NCBI GenBank assembly: GCA_022361315.1
Contig: JAKSBB010001088.1
Coordinates: 1 to 5,752, forward strand
DNA length: 5,752 nucleotides
From: Desulfobacterales bacterium
Lineage (GTDB): Bacteria > Desulfobacterota > Desulfobacteria > Desulfobacterales > Desulfobacteraceae
Reading direction: 5' to 3'
How positions within the stretch are numbered: position 1 is the first letter of the stretch; each line of letters begins with the position of its first letter. This document shows, piece by piece, positions 1-5,452 of this stretch. Both the position numbers and the translations under genes were made by a program. The notes beneath the pieces are model-generated. The model worked only from the letters and a program-made list of their open reading frames with translations, was not told the origin of the DNA and ran no database searches.

Positions 1-737
1 ATGTCGGCAGCACCGGCATAAAAATCGTATTTCTGGATGCGGCGGGGAATCTCCGCTGGAAAAAAGTGCTCCCCACCAAACCCGGCCAGTCCGGCGTGGT
101 CCGCGGCCTCATCGGTGAGGGGCTGGAATACTGCGGTATTGGTGAGGGGGATATTGGGAGAACCTGCGTAACGGGATACGGCCGGAACCTCATTGATTCA
201 AAGGACACGACCATCGACGAGATAACGGCCAACGCCGCCGGGATTTACCGTCTCACGGATGGGGCGGTCCGTACCCTCATCAATATCGGGGGACAGGACG
301 TCAAGATTATCAAATTGTCGGATACCGGCCAGGTGCTGGACTTTCGGATGAACGACAAATGCGCGGCTGGCACCGGCAGATTTTTTGAGATCGCCGCAAA
401 GATCCTGGACATTTCCCTGGAAGGCTTTTACCTGAGCGACGATGTGGAACCCGTGGGCATAAATGCCACCTGTGCCGTATTCGCAGAAAGCGAAATTGTT
501 TCCCTCCTGGCCAAGGGCACGGACCGGCAGCGCATCATCCAGGGCATCAATACTGCGGTGGCCCGGCGCATCGCGTCCCTGGCCGGTTCCGGTCTGCTGG
601 CGGAACCGGTTTATGTGGATGGCGGTCCGGCCCGAAACCTGGGACTAATAGAGTGTCTGGAGGACGCCCTCATGTGCGATATCCATGTCACGGACCACCC
701 CCAGTTCACCGTGGCCATGGGGGCTGTGTTTGTGTGA
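1..737 (+). CDS. BadF/BadG/BcrA/BcrD-family activator ATPase (2-hydroxyacyl-CoA dehydratase activator type), 5'-partial
   Basis: The frame is open from the left edge: codons begin at position 3 and positions 1-2 are the end of a split codon, probably Asp. The gene therefore starts just outside the window, and an ATG at 66 is internal. The first residues, VGSTGIK, are the phosphate-1 loop of ASKHA-fold ATPases, so only about 5-10 residues are missing; 244 are visible against about 260 usual. Other family marks are GGQDVK, NDKCAAGTGRFFE with Cys at 360-362, and NATCAVFAESE with Cys at 471-473. In this family each subunit of the homodimer gives these two Cys to a bridging [4Fe-4S] cluster. A late DGGPARNLG stands where TGG-x-A-x-N is common. 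Family role: ATP-driven low-potential electron transfer to a 2-hydroxyacyl-CoA dehydratase or benzoyl-CoA reductase-like partner in the cytoplasm of anaerobes. No partner subunit lies downstream; it may lie upstream. Substrate is unknown. Confidence 0.93.
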   Translation, partial: VGSTGIKIVFLDAAGNLRWKKVLPTKPGQSGVVRGLIGEGLEYCGIGEGDIGRTCVTGYGRNLIDSKDTTIDEITANAAGIYRLTDGAVRTLINIGGQDVKIIKLSDTGQVLDFRMNDKCAAGTGRFFEIAAKILDISLEGFYLSDDVEPVGINATCAVFAESEIVSLLAKGTDRQRIIQGINTAVARRIASLAGSGLLAEPVYVDGGPARNLGLIECLEDALMCDIHVTDHPQFTVAMGAVFV

Positions 738-743
738 ACCTTT

Positions 744-1691
744 TCAGGCCTTTACGGGGATGAAGATATCCGTATGGATCTCCGCCTCATCCGTGGCTTG
801 AGGATCATTCACATAAATTTCATACATGGGCACCGCTTTGTTGGGTTTCAGTTTTTGGCTGCGCTGCGTGCCCATGGCTGTGGCCCAGGCATTGCCCAGG
901 TGGCGGTAGGGACCGGTATGGGTAACATGAAGTGCCTTGTGGGCGGGCAGCCGGCCGTGGGCCATCCCGGAGATCTCAAGTTTTTCAGGGGGGGTATAAT
1001 AGCCGCATCCCGCAGTGAATTCACAGTGACGGCGGACCATATCGCATTTATGGTAAATGGAGAAGAATATATCCGGCTGGGGCAGGCGGCGGTTTGTAAT
1101 CTGATCGTGGAGGTCAGTAAAGACATTCTCCATGACCGCCCCGATGTCATCCATGGTGCAGGCCTGTTTCCGACCCACATAGTGGAGTCCCTCCCGGTCC
1201 GTTACACCGTGAGCCGCTGTTTGGGACAGGACGGTACCGGTCTCGGCCAGCTCCTTGAGCATGGCCAGTCCCCGGTCATAGTCACAACCGATCCACGCGG
1301 CCATCATTTTCTTCATGAAAAAGAGATAGAAGGGCAGACTGCCCTGCATGGTCCAGGTCACCCGGGTACCACCGGCCTCTTCCTCAAACCGGAAGCCTAC
1401 GGTCGCCCGGCTTTTCCAGGGCCGGATAAATGAGAGTTGATAATCCAGTTGACGGTTTGGTTGGCAGATGTCAAGGATCATCTCCCCCTGGCCGATCTGT
1501 TGGCCGTTCCAGGCCTGCCTGTGCCCCGTTTCACCGGGATTCCCCGTTATGGTCAGGGGACAACCCGGTTCCTGGCAGAGCCATGGTGACCAAACCCTCC
1601 AGGTATTGAAGTCGGAGACCATATTAAAGATCGTTTTGATATCCATGCTGATCCGGATGGTTCGTTCTATGGTGAAGCCGATGGAAAACAT
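744..1691 (-). CDS. SRPBCC-domain / GyrI-like effector-binding two-domain protein
   Basis: A 315-residue cytoplasmic protein with no signal peptide or membrane segment. Residues about 6-150 look like an SRPBCC (polyketide cyclase/START-like) domain: an opening beta strand with IERTIRIS, then FNMVSDFNTWRVWSPW, and later the GGTRVTWTMQG strand typical of these lipid- or ligand-binding cavities. Residues about 160-315 look like a GyrI-like small-molecule-binding domain (the effector domain of AraC/BmrR-type regulators): a THTGPYRHLGNAW segment near 257-269 and the closing MYEIYVNDP...TDIFIPVK signature, with Glu291 at the usual ligand-contact position. There is no helix-turn-helix, so it is probably a ligand binder or hydrolase-like protein rather than a transcription factor. 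The ATG at 1691-1689 is preceded by GAGGG (1700-1696) 4 nt away, and the SRPBCC fold begins at once after it. It converges on the activator ATPase gene with a 6-bp gap and diverges from the acetyltransferase gene. The ligand cannot be told. Confidence 0.88.
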   Translation of the reverse strand: MFSIGFTIERTIRISMDIKTIFNMVSDFNTWRVWSPWLCQEPGCPLTITGNPGETGHRQAWNGQQIGQGEMILDICQPNRQLDYQLSFIRPWKSRATVGFRFEEEAGGTRVTWTMQGSLPFYLFFMKKMMAAWIGCDYDRGLAMLKELAETGTVLSQTAAHGVTDREGLHYVGRKQACTMDDIGAVMENVFTDLHDQITNRRLPQPDIFFSIYHKCDMVRRHCEFTAGCGYYTPPEKLEISGMAHGRLPAHKALHVTHTGPYRHLGNAWATAMGTQRSQKLKPNKAVPMYEIYVNDPQATDEAEIHTDIFIPVKA

Positions 1692-1828
1692 GATGCCCTC
1701 GCTTTTTTATTGGATTTGCGGAACGATGATGCGTTGTTCTCCGAACGCTATTGAGAATAAACAAAATATGGGTCTTCTCAGAAAAAATGCAATCCCGGGA
1801 GACAGGATACTGGGAACAGAAAAAAGTA

Positions 1829-1857
1829 TTGAGCTGGACATAAAGCAGGATTATGAT
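1829..1857 (+). promoter_or_regulatory. Predicted sigma70-type promoter for the acetyltransferase gene
   Basis: TTGAGC (1829-1834) and TATGAT (1852-1857) are separated by exactly 17 bp, matching 4/6 and 5/6 of the -35 and -10 consensus. Transcription would start near 1864, leaving a leader of about 70 nt that contains the hairpin at 1891-1909. It lies in the 240-bp divergent spacer. No equally good promoter was seen for the minus-strand gene. Predicted from sequence only. Confidence 0.5.
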
Positions 1858-1890
1858 CTGCTTGTGATTACGTTCTTTTTGTATTCATGC

Positions 1891-1920
1891 CGGCTGTTTT
1901 CTACAGCCGTATCTTAAGAT
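1891..1920. repeat. Leader hairpin plus adjoining 10-bp palindrome upstream of the acetyltransferase gene
   Basis: CGGCTGT (1891-1897) and ACAGCCG (1903-1909) form a perfect 7-bp inverted repeat with a 5-nt TTTCT loop. It is followed one base later by the perfect palindrome ATCTTAAGAT (1911-1920), which abuts the ribosome binding site GGAG (1922-1925). There is no T-run after the hairpin on either strand, so an intrinsic terminator is unlikely. A translational control hairpin or a protein operator is possible; neither is shown. Confidence 0.5.
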
Positions 1921-1932
1921 TGGAGTGGAATG

Positions 1933-2424
1933 ATGAAACCTGACATAAAGGTGCGTCCATTCATACCGGGGGATGAAGATGAATTGGTCCCCCTGATTGT
2001 GGGCATTCAAAACCGGGAGTTTAAAATTCCCATTTCAGCCGAAGACCAGCCTGACCTGATGGATATTCCGGAATTCTACCAGTCGGGTAGCGGAAATTTT
2101 TGGGTGGCTGAATGCGGCGGCAGTATTGTCGGCACCGTGGCGCTGCTGGACATCGGCGGCGGACAGGCTGCCCTTCGGAAGATGTTTGTTGATGCCGAAT
2201 TCCGGGGCGGTGGCGCAGGCACTGCAGGGCTTTTGTTGGAAACTCTTTTTGCATGGGCCGGGGAAAACAGTGTCGGACAGATCTTTCTGGGGACCACATC
2301 AAAATTTCATGCGGCCCACAGGTTTTACGAAAAAAACGGTTTTATTGAAATTGAGAAAGCGTTGCTACCAGATACATTTCCCGTGATGTCGGTGGATACG
2401 AAATTCTATGTGATCAGGAGCTGA
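1933..2424 (+). CDS. GNAT-family N-acetyltransferase
   Basis: A 163-residue cytoplasmic protein with the GNAT layout. KVRPFIPGDEDELVPLI is the opening strand and helix alpha1. FWVAECGGSIVGTVALLDI is the central beta2-beta3 hairpin. LRKMFVDAEFRGGGAGTAGLLLETL is motif A, with the acetyl-CoA pyrophosphate loop R-x-x-G-x-G at residues 91-96. HAAHRFYEKNGFIEIEK is the motif B region (F-Y-E-K-x-G-F). The family moves an acetyl group from acetyl-CoA to an amine; the acceptor cannot be predicted here. Two ATGs are adjacent, at 1930 and 1933. GGAG at 1922-1925 is 7 nt from the second and 4 nt from the first, so 1933 is preferred, with one residue of doubt. The gene appears monocistronic, with its own candidate promoter upstream and a terminator-like repeat downstream. 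Confidence 0.9.
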   Translation: MKPDIKVRPFIPGDEDELVPLIVGIQNREFKIPISAEDQPDLMDIPEFYQSGSGNFWVAECGGSIVGTVALLDIGGGQAALRKMFVDAEFRGGGAGTAGLLLETLFAWAGENSVGQIFLGTTSKFHAAHRFYEKNGFIEIEKALLPDTFPVMSVDTKFYVIRS

Positions 2425-2485
2425 AAGATTTTTTCCGGAGGGTGCGACGGCTTAAAATAGTCCGGAATAAACCTGCCGGTTGCCT

Positions 2486-2530
2486 TGATTAAACCGGGAT
2501 TTCCGGTATGATTAATCATTTTCGACTTTT
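2486..2530 (+). terminator. Possible intrinsic terminator after the acetyltransferase gene
   Basis: TGATTAA plus ACCGG (2486-2497) can pair with CCGGT (2503-2507) and TTAATCA (2512-2518). The result is a 12-bp stem with a GATTT loop and a 4-nt bulge (2508-2511). TTTT-CGAC-TTTT follows (2519-2530). The bulge and the interrupted T-run make it an imperfect terminator. It is well placed between two separate transcription units. The rest of the 2425-2624 gap holds many CCGG tetramers and no clear promoter; TAGAAT at 2539-2544 is a lone -10-like hexamer. Confidence 0.4.
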
Positions 2531-2624
2531 CCCGGGGATAGAATACCGGGCCAGAGGAACGGCTTGCGCAAATCAGCGTACCGGAATAAAAAATCTAAGG
2601 TGCCATACCCAAGGGGAGACAGAG

Positions 2625-3152
2625 ATGAAAGACGTTCCGATAGATGAATTGGGCGCAACAATGGTGGTTGATGAAAACGGCGGTGATGTCCCCCTTGGCA
2701 GCTTGTGGCAGGACAGGACCACCGTACTGGTATTTGTCCGTCATTTCGGCTGACTGTTCTGCCGTCAGCAGGTGGCTGACCTGGCAGAGAATCAGAATGC
2801 TTTTGAAACGCGTGGTTTGAATCTGGCGGTGATCGGCACGGGGGCGCCCAAACATTTTAACGCCTTCAGAGCGGCCACCGGGTACAAAGGCCTTCTCTTT
2901 GCCGATCCCGGTCGGGATGCATATGGACTGCTGGGGTTTTCAAACAGCATTTCGGGATTGATAGGCCCCAGCGTTTTGTTCAGGGGGCTTTCCGCCTTGA
3001 AATCCGGGCACCGGCAGGGGGGAATCCAGGGTAATACGCTCCAGCTTGGCGGTGCTGCGGTGATCAGCCCGGAAGATGAACTGTTATATTATTTTGCAGA
3101 GCGCAGTGCCGGGGAACATCCGGACATCGACGATATGCTGGCCTGCGGGTAA
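2625..3152 (+). CDS. Peroxiredoxin-like (AhpC/TSA, PRXL2-type) selenoprotein with in-frame TGA read as selenocysteine
   Basis: The frame runs from the ATG at 2625 to the TAA at 3150-3152, with one TGA at 2751-2753. Reading that TGA as Sec gives a 175-residue thioredoxin-fold protein with the active site VRHFG-U43-LF-C46-RQQVADL. Related Prx-like proteins commonly have F-x-R-x-x-G-C-x-x-C there, so Sec replaces the first Cys of C-x-x-C. Sequence after the TGA stays in the same frame and continues the fold: NLAVIGTG strand, YKGLLFADPGRDAYGLLGF, then a GGAAVISPEDELLYYFAE strand pair. A SECIS-like hairpin follows the TGA at once. The start is fixed by AAGGGGAG (2611-2618), 6 nt upstream, and by the fold. 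No signal peptide is present, so it is cytoplasmic. Expected role: thiol/selenol peroxide or disulfide reduction; substrate and electron donor are unknown. Without recoding it would appear as a 42-residue stub plus a fragment from GTG 2772. A decayed Cys codon (TGC to TGA) is the alternative, made unlikely by the hairpin and the intact frame. Confidence 0.9.
2751..2753 (+). other. Selenocysteine codon (UGA), Sec43 of the peroxiredoxin-like protein
   Basis: This TGA is in frame, with open coding sequence on both sides that matches one protein family. It falls at the active-site position of a redox motif (U-L-F-C) and is directly followed by a SECIS-like stem-loop. Decoding would need SelB and tRNA-Sec, encoded elsewhere in the genome. 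Confidence 0.88.
2757..2789 (+). promoter_or_regulatory. Bacterial SECIS element
   Basis: The upper stem GTCAGC (2764-2769) / GCTGAC (2775-2780) is a perfect 6 bp closed by the 5-nt loop AGGTG (2770-2774), 17 nt in all. The lower stem CTGCC (2759-2763) / GGCAG (2783-2787) extends by U-A and U-G pairs to 2757 and 2789, with a 2-nt CU bulge (2781-2782) on the 3' side. The apical hairpin begins 10 nt after the UGA and its loop begins 17 nt after it, close to the geometry known for E. coli fdhF. The loop has G in its second and third positions; the C-AGGU run is also seen in the fdhF loop. It lies within the coding region, as bacterial SECIS elements do, and would bind SelB. Confidence 0.85.
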
Positions 3153-3156
3153 GCTG

Positions 3157-3176
3157 AAAGGGATCGTCCTTTTTTT
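3157..3176 (+). terminator. Weak possible intrinsic terminator after the selenoprotein gene
   Basis: AAAGG (3157-3161) can pair with CCTTT (3168-3172) around a 6-nt loop, and a run of seven T (3170-3176) overlaps and follows the stem. The stem is short and AT-rich, so termination would be partial at best. It sits 5 nt after the TAA, where a terminator would be expected before the importer operon. Confidence 0.35.
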
Positions 3177-3209
3177 CCTTGAAACTTAAAAATACAGAAT
3201 TACTAGTTT

Positions 3210-3230
3210 TTTCATGCTTAAATAATGAAA
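3210..3230. promoter_or_regulatory. 21-bp dyad, candidate operator of the metal importer operon
   Basis: TTTCAT (3210-3215) and ATGAAA (3225-3230) are inverted around a 9-nt centre. Counting the centre, 8 of 10 positions per half are symmetric about A3220. It lies in an AT-rich leader just ahead of the ribosome binding site (AAAGGAGAG, 3228-3236). A TTGAAA hexamer at 3179-3184 could be a -35, but no convincing -10 follows. A Fur/Zur/MntR-type repressor would be expected for such an operon; I do not recognise a specific published box. Confidence 0.3.
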
Positions 3231-3241
3231 GGAGAGACATC

Positions 3242-4180
3242 ATGCGAAGCCTTTTTAAGATAGTTCTGAGTCAGATTTTAGTATTCCTCTTCATTTCTTT
3301 GACGTTAACTTTGACGGCGGCGGCCTCATCAGGTGAAAAACCGGTCATCGTGGCGTCCACCACCCAGATTGCAGACTTTGCCCGGCAGATCGCCGGTGAC
3401 CAGGCCATCGTTAAAAGTATCCTGGCACCGGGGGCCGACCCCCATACCTATAACGTGACCCCCAACGATGTTCAATTGGTTCTTGGGGCGGATCTTTGCC
3501 TTGAAAACGGCCTCCATCTGGAGGGTAAAAGCTGGATGGCCACCCTGGCAAGGGATGCCGGCAAGCCTCTGGTGACCACCACCGATGGTATCCGGCCCCT
3601 TGAAATCGAAGAAGCCGGAGAGAACATCACCGATCCCCATGCCTGGTTTTCCCCGGCCAACGCCGCCGTTTATGTGAACAATATCGCTAAGGGGATAATG
3701 AAGCTGGACCCGAAAAATTACCGGCTGTACCAGGCCCGGGCCAAGCTCTTTCTCCAGCAGCTCCGGGTGCTGGATGCATGGATACGGGAAGAACTCAATC
3801 AGATTCCGACCCATCGTCGAATCCTGGTTACCACCCACGACGCCTTTAACTATTTCTGCCGGGAGTACAAATTCAACGAAAACAATGATTTCCTGTCCAT
3901 CGCCCCGGTGGGCTGGTCCACAGGGGCTGAAGTCGGGGGGGGCATCACTCCGGAGCGTCGCCGGAAAGTGGTGGCGTCTATCAAAGCTTCCGGTGCCCCT
4001 GCTATTTTTGTTGAAACCTCAATTAATCCCAAACAGATCAGGGAAATCGCCAAGGAAACCGGTGTGAAAATCGGCGGAGAACTCTATTCAGACTCCATGG
4101 GGCCCATAGGCTCTGCCGGTGAGACTTATATCGGCATGATGCGGGAGAATACCCTGCTCATCGTCAATGCCTTGAAATAG
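3242..4180 (+). CDS. Periplasmic metal-binding protein of a Mn/Zn/Fe ABC importer (TroA/ZnuA family)
   Basis: A 312-residue cluster A-I (SBP_bac_9 / ZinT-ZnuA superfamily) binding protein. Residues 1-28 form a signal peptide: basic start MRSLFK, long hydrophobic core, cleavage after AAA before SSGEK. There is no lipobox Cys. The metal ligands are all visible: His68 in GADPHTY, His133 in DPHAWFSP, His199 in TTHDAFNYF and Asp284 in YSDSMGPIGSAGETYIG. The three His line up almost exactly with those recalled for Treponema TroA (68, 133, 199, with Asp279). There is no His/Asp-rich loop of the kind many ZnuA proteins carry, and the third ligand is His rather than the Glu of PsaA/MntC-type proteins. 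This favours a TroA-like Zn/Mn protein, but the ion is not settled. The start at 3242 follows AAAGGAGAG by about 5 nt and begins the signal peptide; an upstream in-frame TTG at 3179 lacks both. It is the first gene of the importer operon. Confidence 0.93.
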   Translation: MRSLFKIVLSQILVFLFISLTLTLTAAASSGEKPVIVASTTQIADFARQIAGDQAIVKSILAPGADPHTYNVTPNDVQLVLGADLCLENGLHLEGKSWMATLARDAGKPLVTTTDGIRPLEIEEAGENITDPHAWFSPANAAVYVNNIAKGIMKLDPKNYRLYQARAKLFLQQLRVLDAWIREELNQIPTHRRILVTTHDAFNYFCREYKFNENNDFLSIAPVGWSTGAEVGGGITPERRRKVVASIKASGAPAIFVETSINPKQIREIAKETGVKIGGELYSDSMGPIGSAGETYIGMMRENTLLIVNALK

Positions 4181-4191
4181 GTCATTTTACC

Positions 4192-4701
4192 ATGCGGTTT
4201 TTACTCAGTCTTTTTGTTTGGATATTTTTTGTCGGCGGCCTGTGGGCCTACACCGCCAATCGGGATGCCACCCTGCCCGAGGGTCCGGCCCGGGTAGCCG
4301 ACCGGGAGATACGCACAGGGGAATATACCCTTGAAATCACCCCCGGTTTTTCAATTGAAGCGGATCCTTTTGCCCTGGCCCTGGACGATACCGGCCGCCC
4401 CCTGGGTCTTGAGGTTCGCCTCAACGGCCAAATTCTGGAAATCGGCCCTGCCGAAATTTTCCGTGGAAAGGTGATCACGGTCACAAAAGGTATCTTCCCG
4501 ACCATCGGATTCAACGAATTTTATGTCAAGGCCGCGCCCCCTATGTCCGAAAGCCATTTAGACCACTGCGTCAGAGTTCGCCTGCTGGACAGCGGTATAC
4601 CTGTAGCCGACCGGACGATTTGGGGCAGCCGGGGTGCCGTGGTAGCCGGAACGGTGGGTTTCACTATGGCTAAACCCAAGGAGAATGACCATGACCATTG
4701 A
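4192..4701 (+). CDS. Small exported protein of unknown function within the metal importer operon
   Basis: I do not recognise a family. The 169-residue product begins MRFLLSLFVWIFFVGGLWAY, a hydrophobic segment (about residues 2-20) that is either an uncleaved anchor or a signal peptide with cleavage near AYTA. The rest looks beta-rich, with alternating strands such as EYTLEITPG, LGLEVRLNGQILEIG and VITVTKGIF. Possible metal ligands are His122, His125 and Cys126 (SHLDHC), and the chain ends in D-H-D-H. The start lies 11 nt after the binding-protein stop with only a weak AGGT at 4179-4182, suggesting translational coupling. Its 3' end overlaps the ATPase gene by 11 bp, and that gene's ribosome binding site lies inside it. 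Placement between the binding protein and ATPase suggests a periplasmic accessory role in metal capture or sensing. That is inference from context only. Confidence 0.85.
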   Translation: MRFLLSLFVWIFFVGGLWAYTANRDATLPEGPARVADREIRTGEYTLEITPGFSIEADPFALALDDTGRPLGLEVRLNGQILEIGPAEIFRGKVITVTKGIFPTIGFNEFYVKAAPPMSESHLDHCVRVRLLDSGIPVADRTIWGSRGAVVAGTVGFTMAKPKENDHDH

Positions 4702-5452
4702 TACCCCTTTTGCCATTGAAGTGGCGAACCTTACCGTCAGCTACAATGCCAGGCCGGCGCTGCTGGATGTCAGCGTCGGCATTGAAAAAGACCGCCTGGT
4801 CGGGGTTATCGGCCCCAACGGTGCAGGGAAATCCACATTTATCAAGGCAATCCTAGGGTTTGTTAAACCGGACCTGGGTACGGTAAAAATTAAGGGAATC
4901 CATGCAAAAAACGCCAAGGGCCAGGTGGCTTATGTCCCCCAGCGTGGTGCCGTTGACTGGGATTTTCCCATCACGGTCCGGGAAGTGGCCCTTATGGGAC
5001 GGTACCAGCAGATTGCCTGGTACAACTCGCCCGGTAAAAAAGATCGGGATGCAGCCATGCAGGCTCTGGAGATGGTGCGTATGGCCGACTTTGCCCACCG
5101 GCAGATCGGCGAACTTTCCGGCGGCCAGCAGCAGCGGGTTTTCATGGCCCGGGCTTTGGCCCAGGGCAGCGACATTCTCTTGCTGGATGAACCCTTTGCC
5201 GGGGTGGATGCGGCCACGGAACGGGCCATTCTGGATGTACTGGAACGGGCGAAAACGTCGGGCAAAACATTGGTGGTGGTCCACCACGATCTCTCCACGG
5301 CCGCTGAATACTTTGACAAGCTGCTGCTCATTAAACAGCGCCTCTATGCTTACGGCGAACCGGATATTGTCCTCCAGGAAGATTTGCTCAGCCAGGTCTA
5401 TGAGGGGCGGTTGAAAATTTTCAAGGATGTGATCAAAAAGGAGACGGCGTGA
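4691..5452 (+). CDS. ATP-binding protein of a Mn/Zn/Fe ABC importer (TroB/MntB/ZnuC family)
   Basis: A 253-residue ABC ATPase, typical length, with every motif intact: Walker A GPNGAGKST (41-49), Q-loop Gln84 in YVPQRGAVDWDFP, signature LSGGQQQR (142-149), Walker B ILLLDE (162-167), D-loop AGVD (170-173) and switch His199 in VVHHDL. The VDWDFPITVREVALMGRY stretch after the Q-loop is typical of the Mn/Zn/Fe importer ATPases and contacts the permease coupling helix. It powers import from the cytoplasmic face of the inner membrane. ATG 4691 is chosen over ATG 4685 because AAGGAG (4678-4683) is 7 nt from 4691 but only 1 nt from 4685. It overlaps the preceding gene by 11 bp and the permease start by 1 bp (TGATG), so it belongs to one coupled operon. 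Confidence 0.95.
   Translation: MTIDTPFAIEVANLTVSYNARPALLDVSVGIEKDRLVGVIGPNGAGKSTFIKAILGFVKPDLGTVKIKGIHAKNAKGQVAYVPQRGAVDWDFPITVREVALMGRYQQIAWYNSPGKKDRDAAMQALEMVRMADFAHRQIGELSGGQQQRVFMARALAQGSDILLLDEPFAGVDAATERAILDVLERAKTSGKTLVVVHHDLSTAAEYFDKLLLIKQRLYAYGEPDIVLQEDLLSQVYEGRLKIFKDVIKKETA

Noticed and set aside
774..1433. 219-residue plus-strand open frame
   Set aside because: It lies fully antisense to the SRPBCC/GyrI gene and shows no domain.
1468..1917. 149-residue plus-strand open frame
   Set aside because: Its first half is antisense to the convincing SRPBCC/GyrI gene, the rest lies in the divergent spacer, the composition is odd (Met- and Ile-rich) and no family is recognisable.
2508..2753. 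81-residue open frame ending at the TGA
   Set aside because: The part before ATG 2625 lies within terminator-like and non-coding sequence. The ribosome binding site supports 2625, and the stop is read here as selenocysteine.
2751..2753. TGA as a pseudogene mutation
   Set aside because: The frame is otherwise intact, the stop falls exactly on the redox-active position, and a SECIS-like hairpin with correct spacing follows. Random decay would not give all three.
2772..3152. Separate gene starting at GTG 2772
   Set aside because: It would lack the catalytic residues and first strands of the thioredoxin fold, has no ribosome binding site, and its start lies in the SECIS loop. It is the 3' part of the selenoprotein gene.
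3179..3241. N-terminal extension of the metal-binding protein from TTG 3179
   Set aside because: It would bury the signal peptide behind 21 polar residues and has no ribosome binding site; ATG 3242 has a strong one.
3329..3838. 169-residue minus-strand open frame
   Set aside because: It is antisense to the metal-binding protein gene, Gly-rich and without recognisable motifs.
4685..4690. ATG 4685 as ATPase start
   Set aside because: It is only 1 nt from the Shine-Dalgarno AAGGAG; ATG 4691 has the proper 7-nt spacing.
4902..5414. 170-residue plus-strand open frame inside the ATPase gene
   Set aside because: A frame-shifted shadow rich in Trp, Arg, Ser and Pro with no domain, overlapping a full-motif ABC ATPase.
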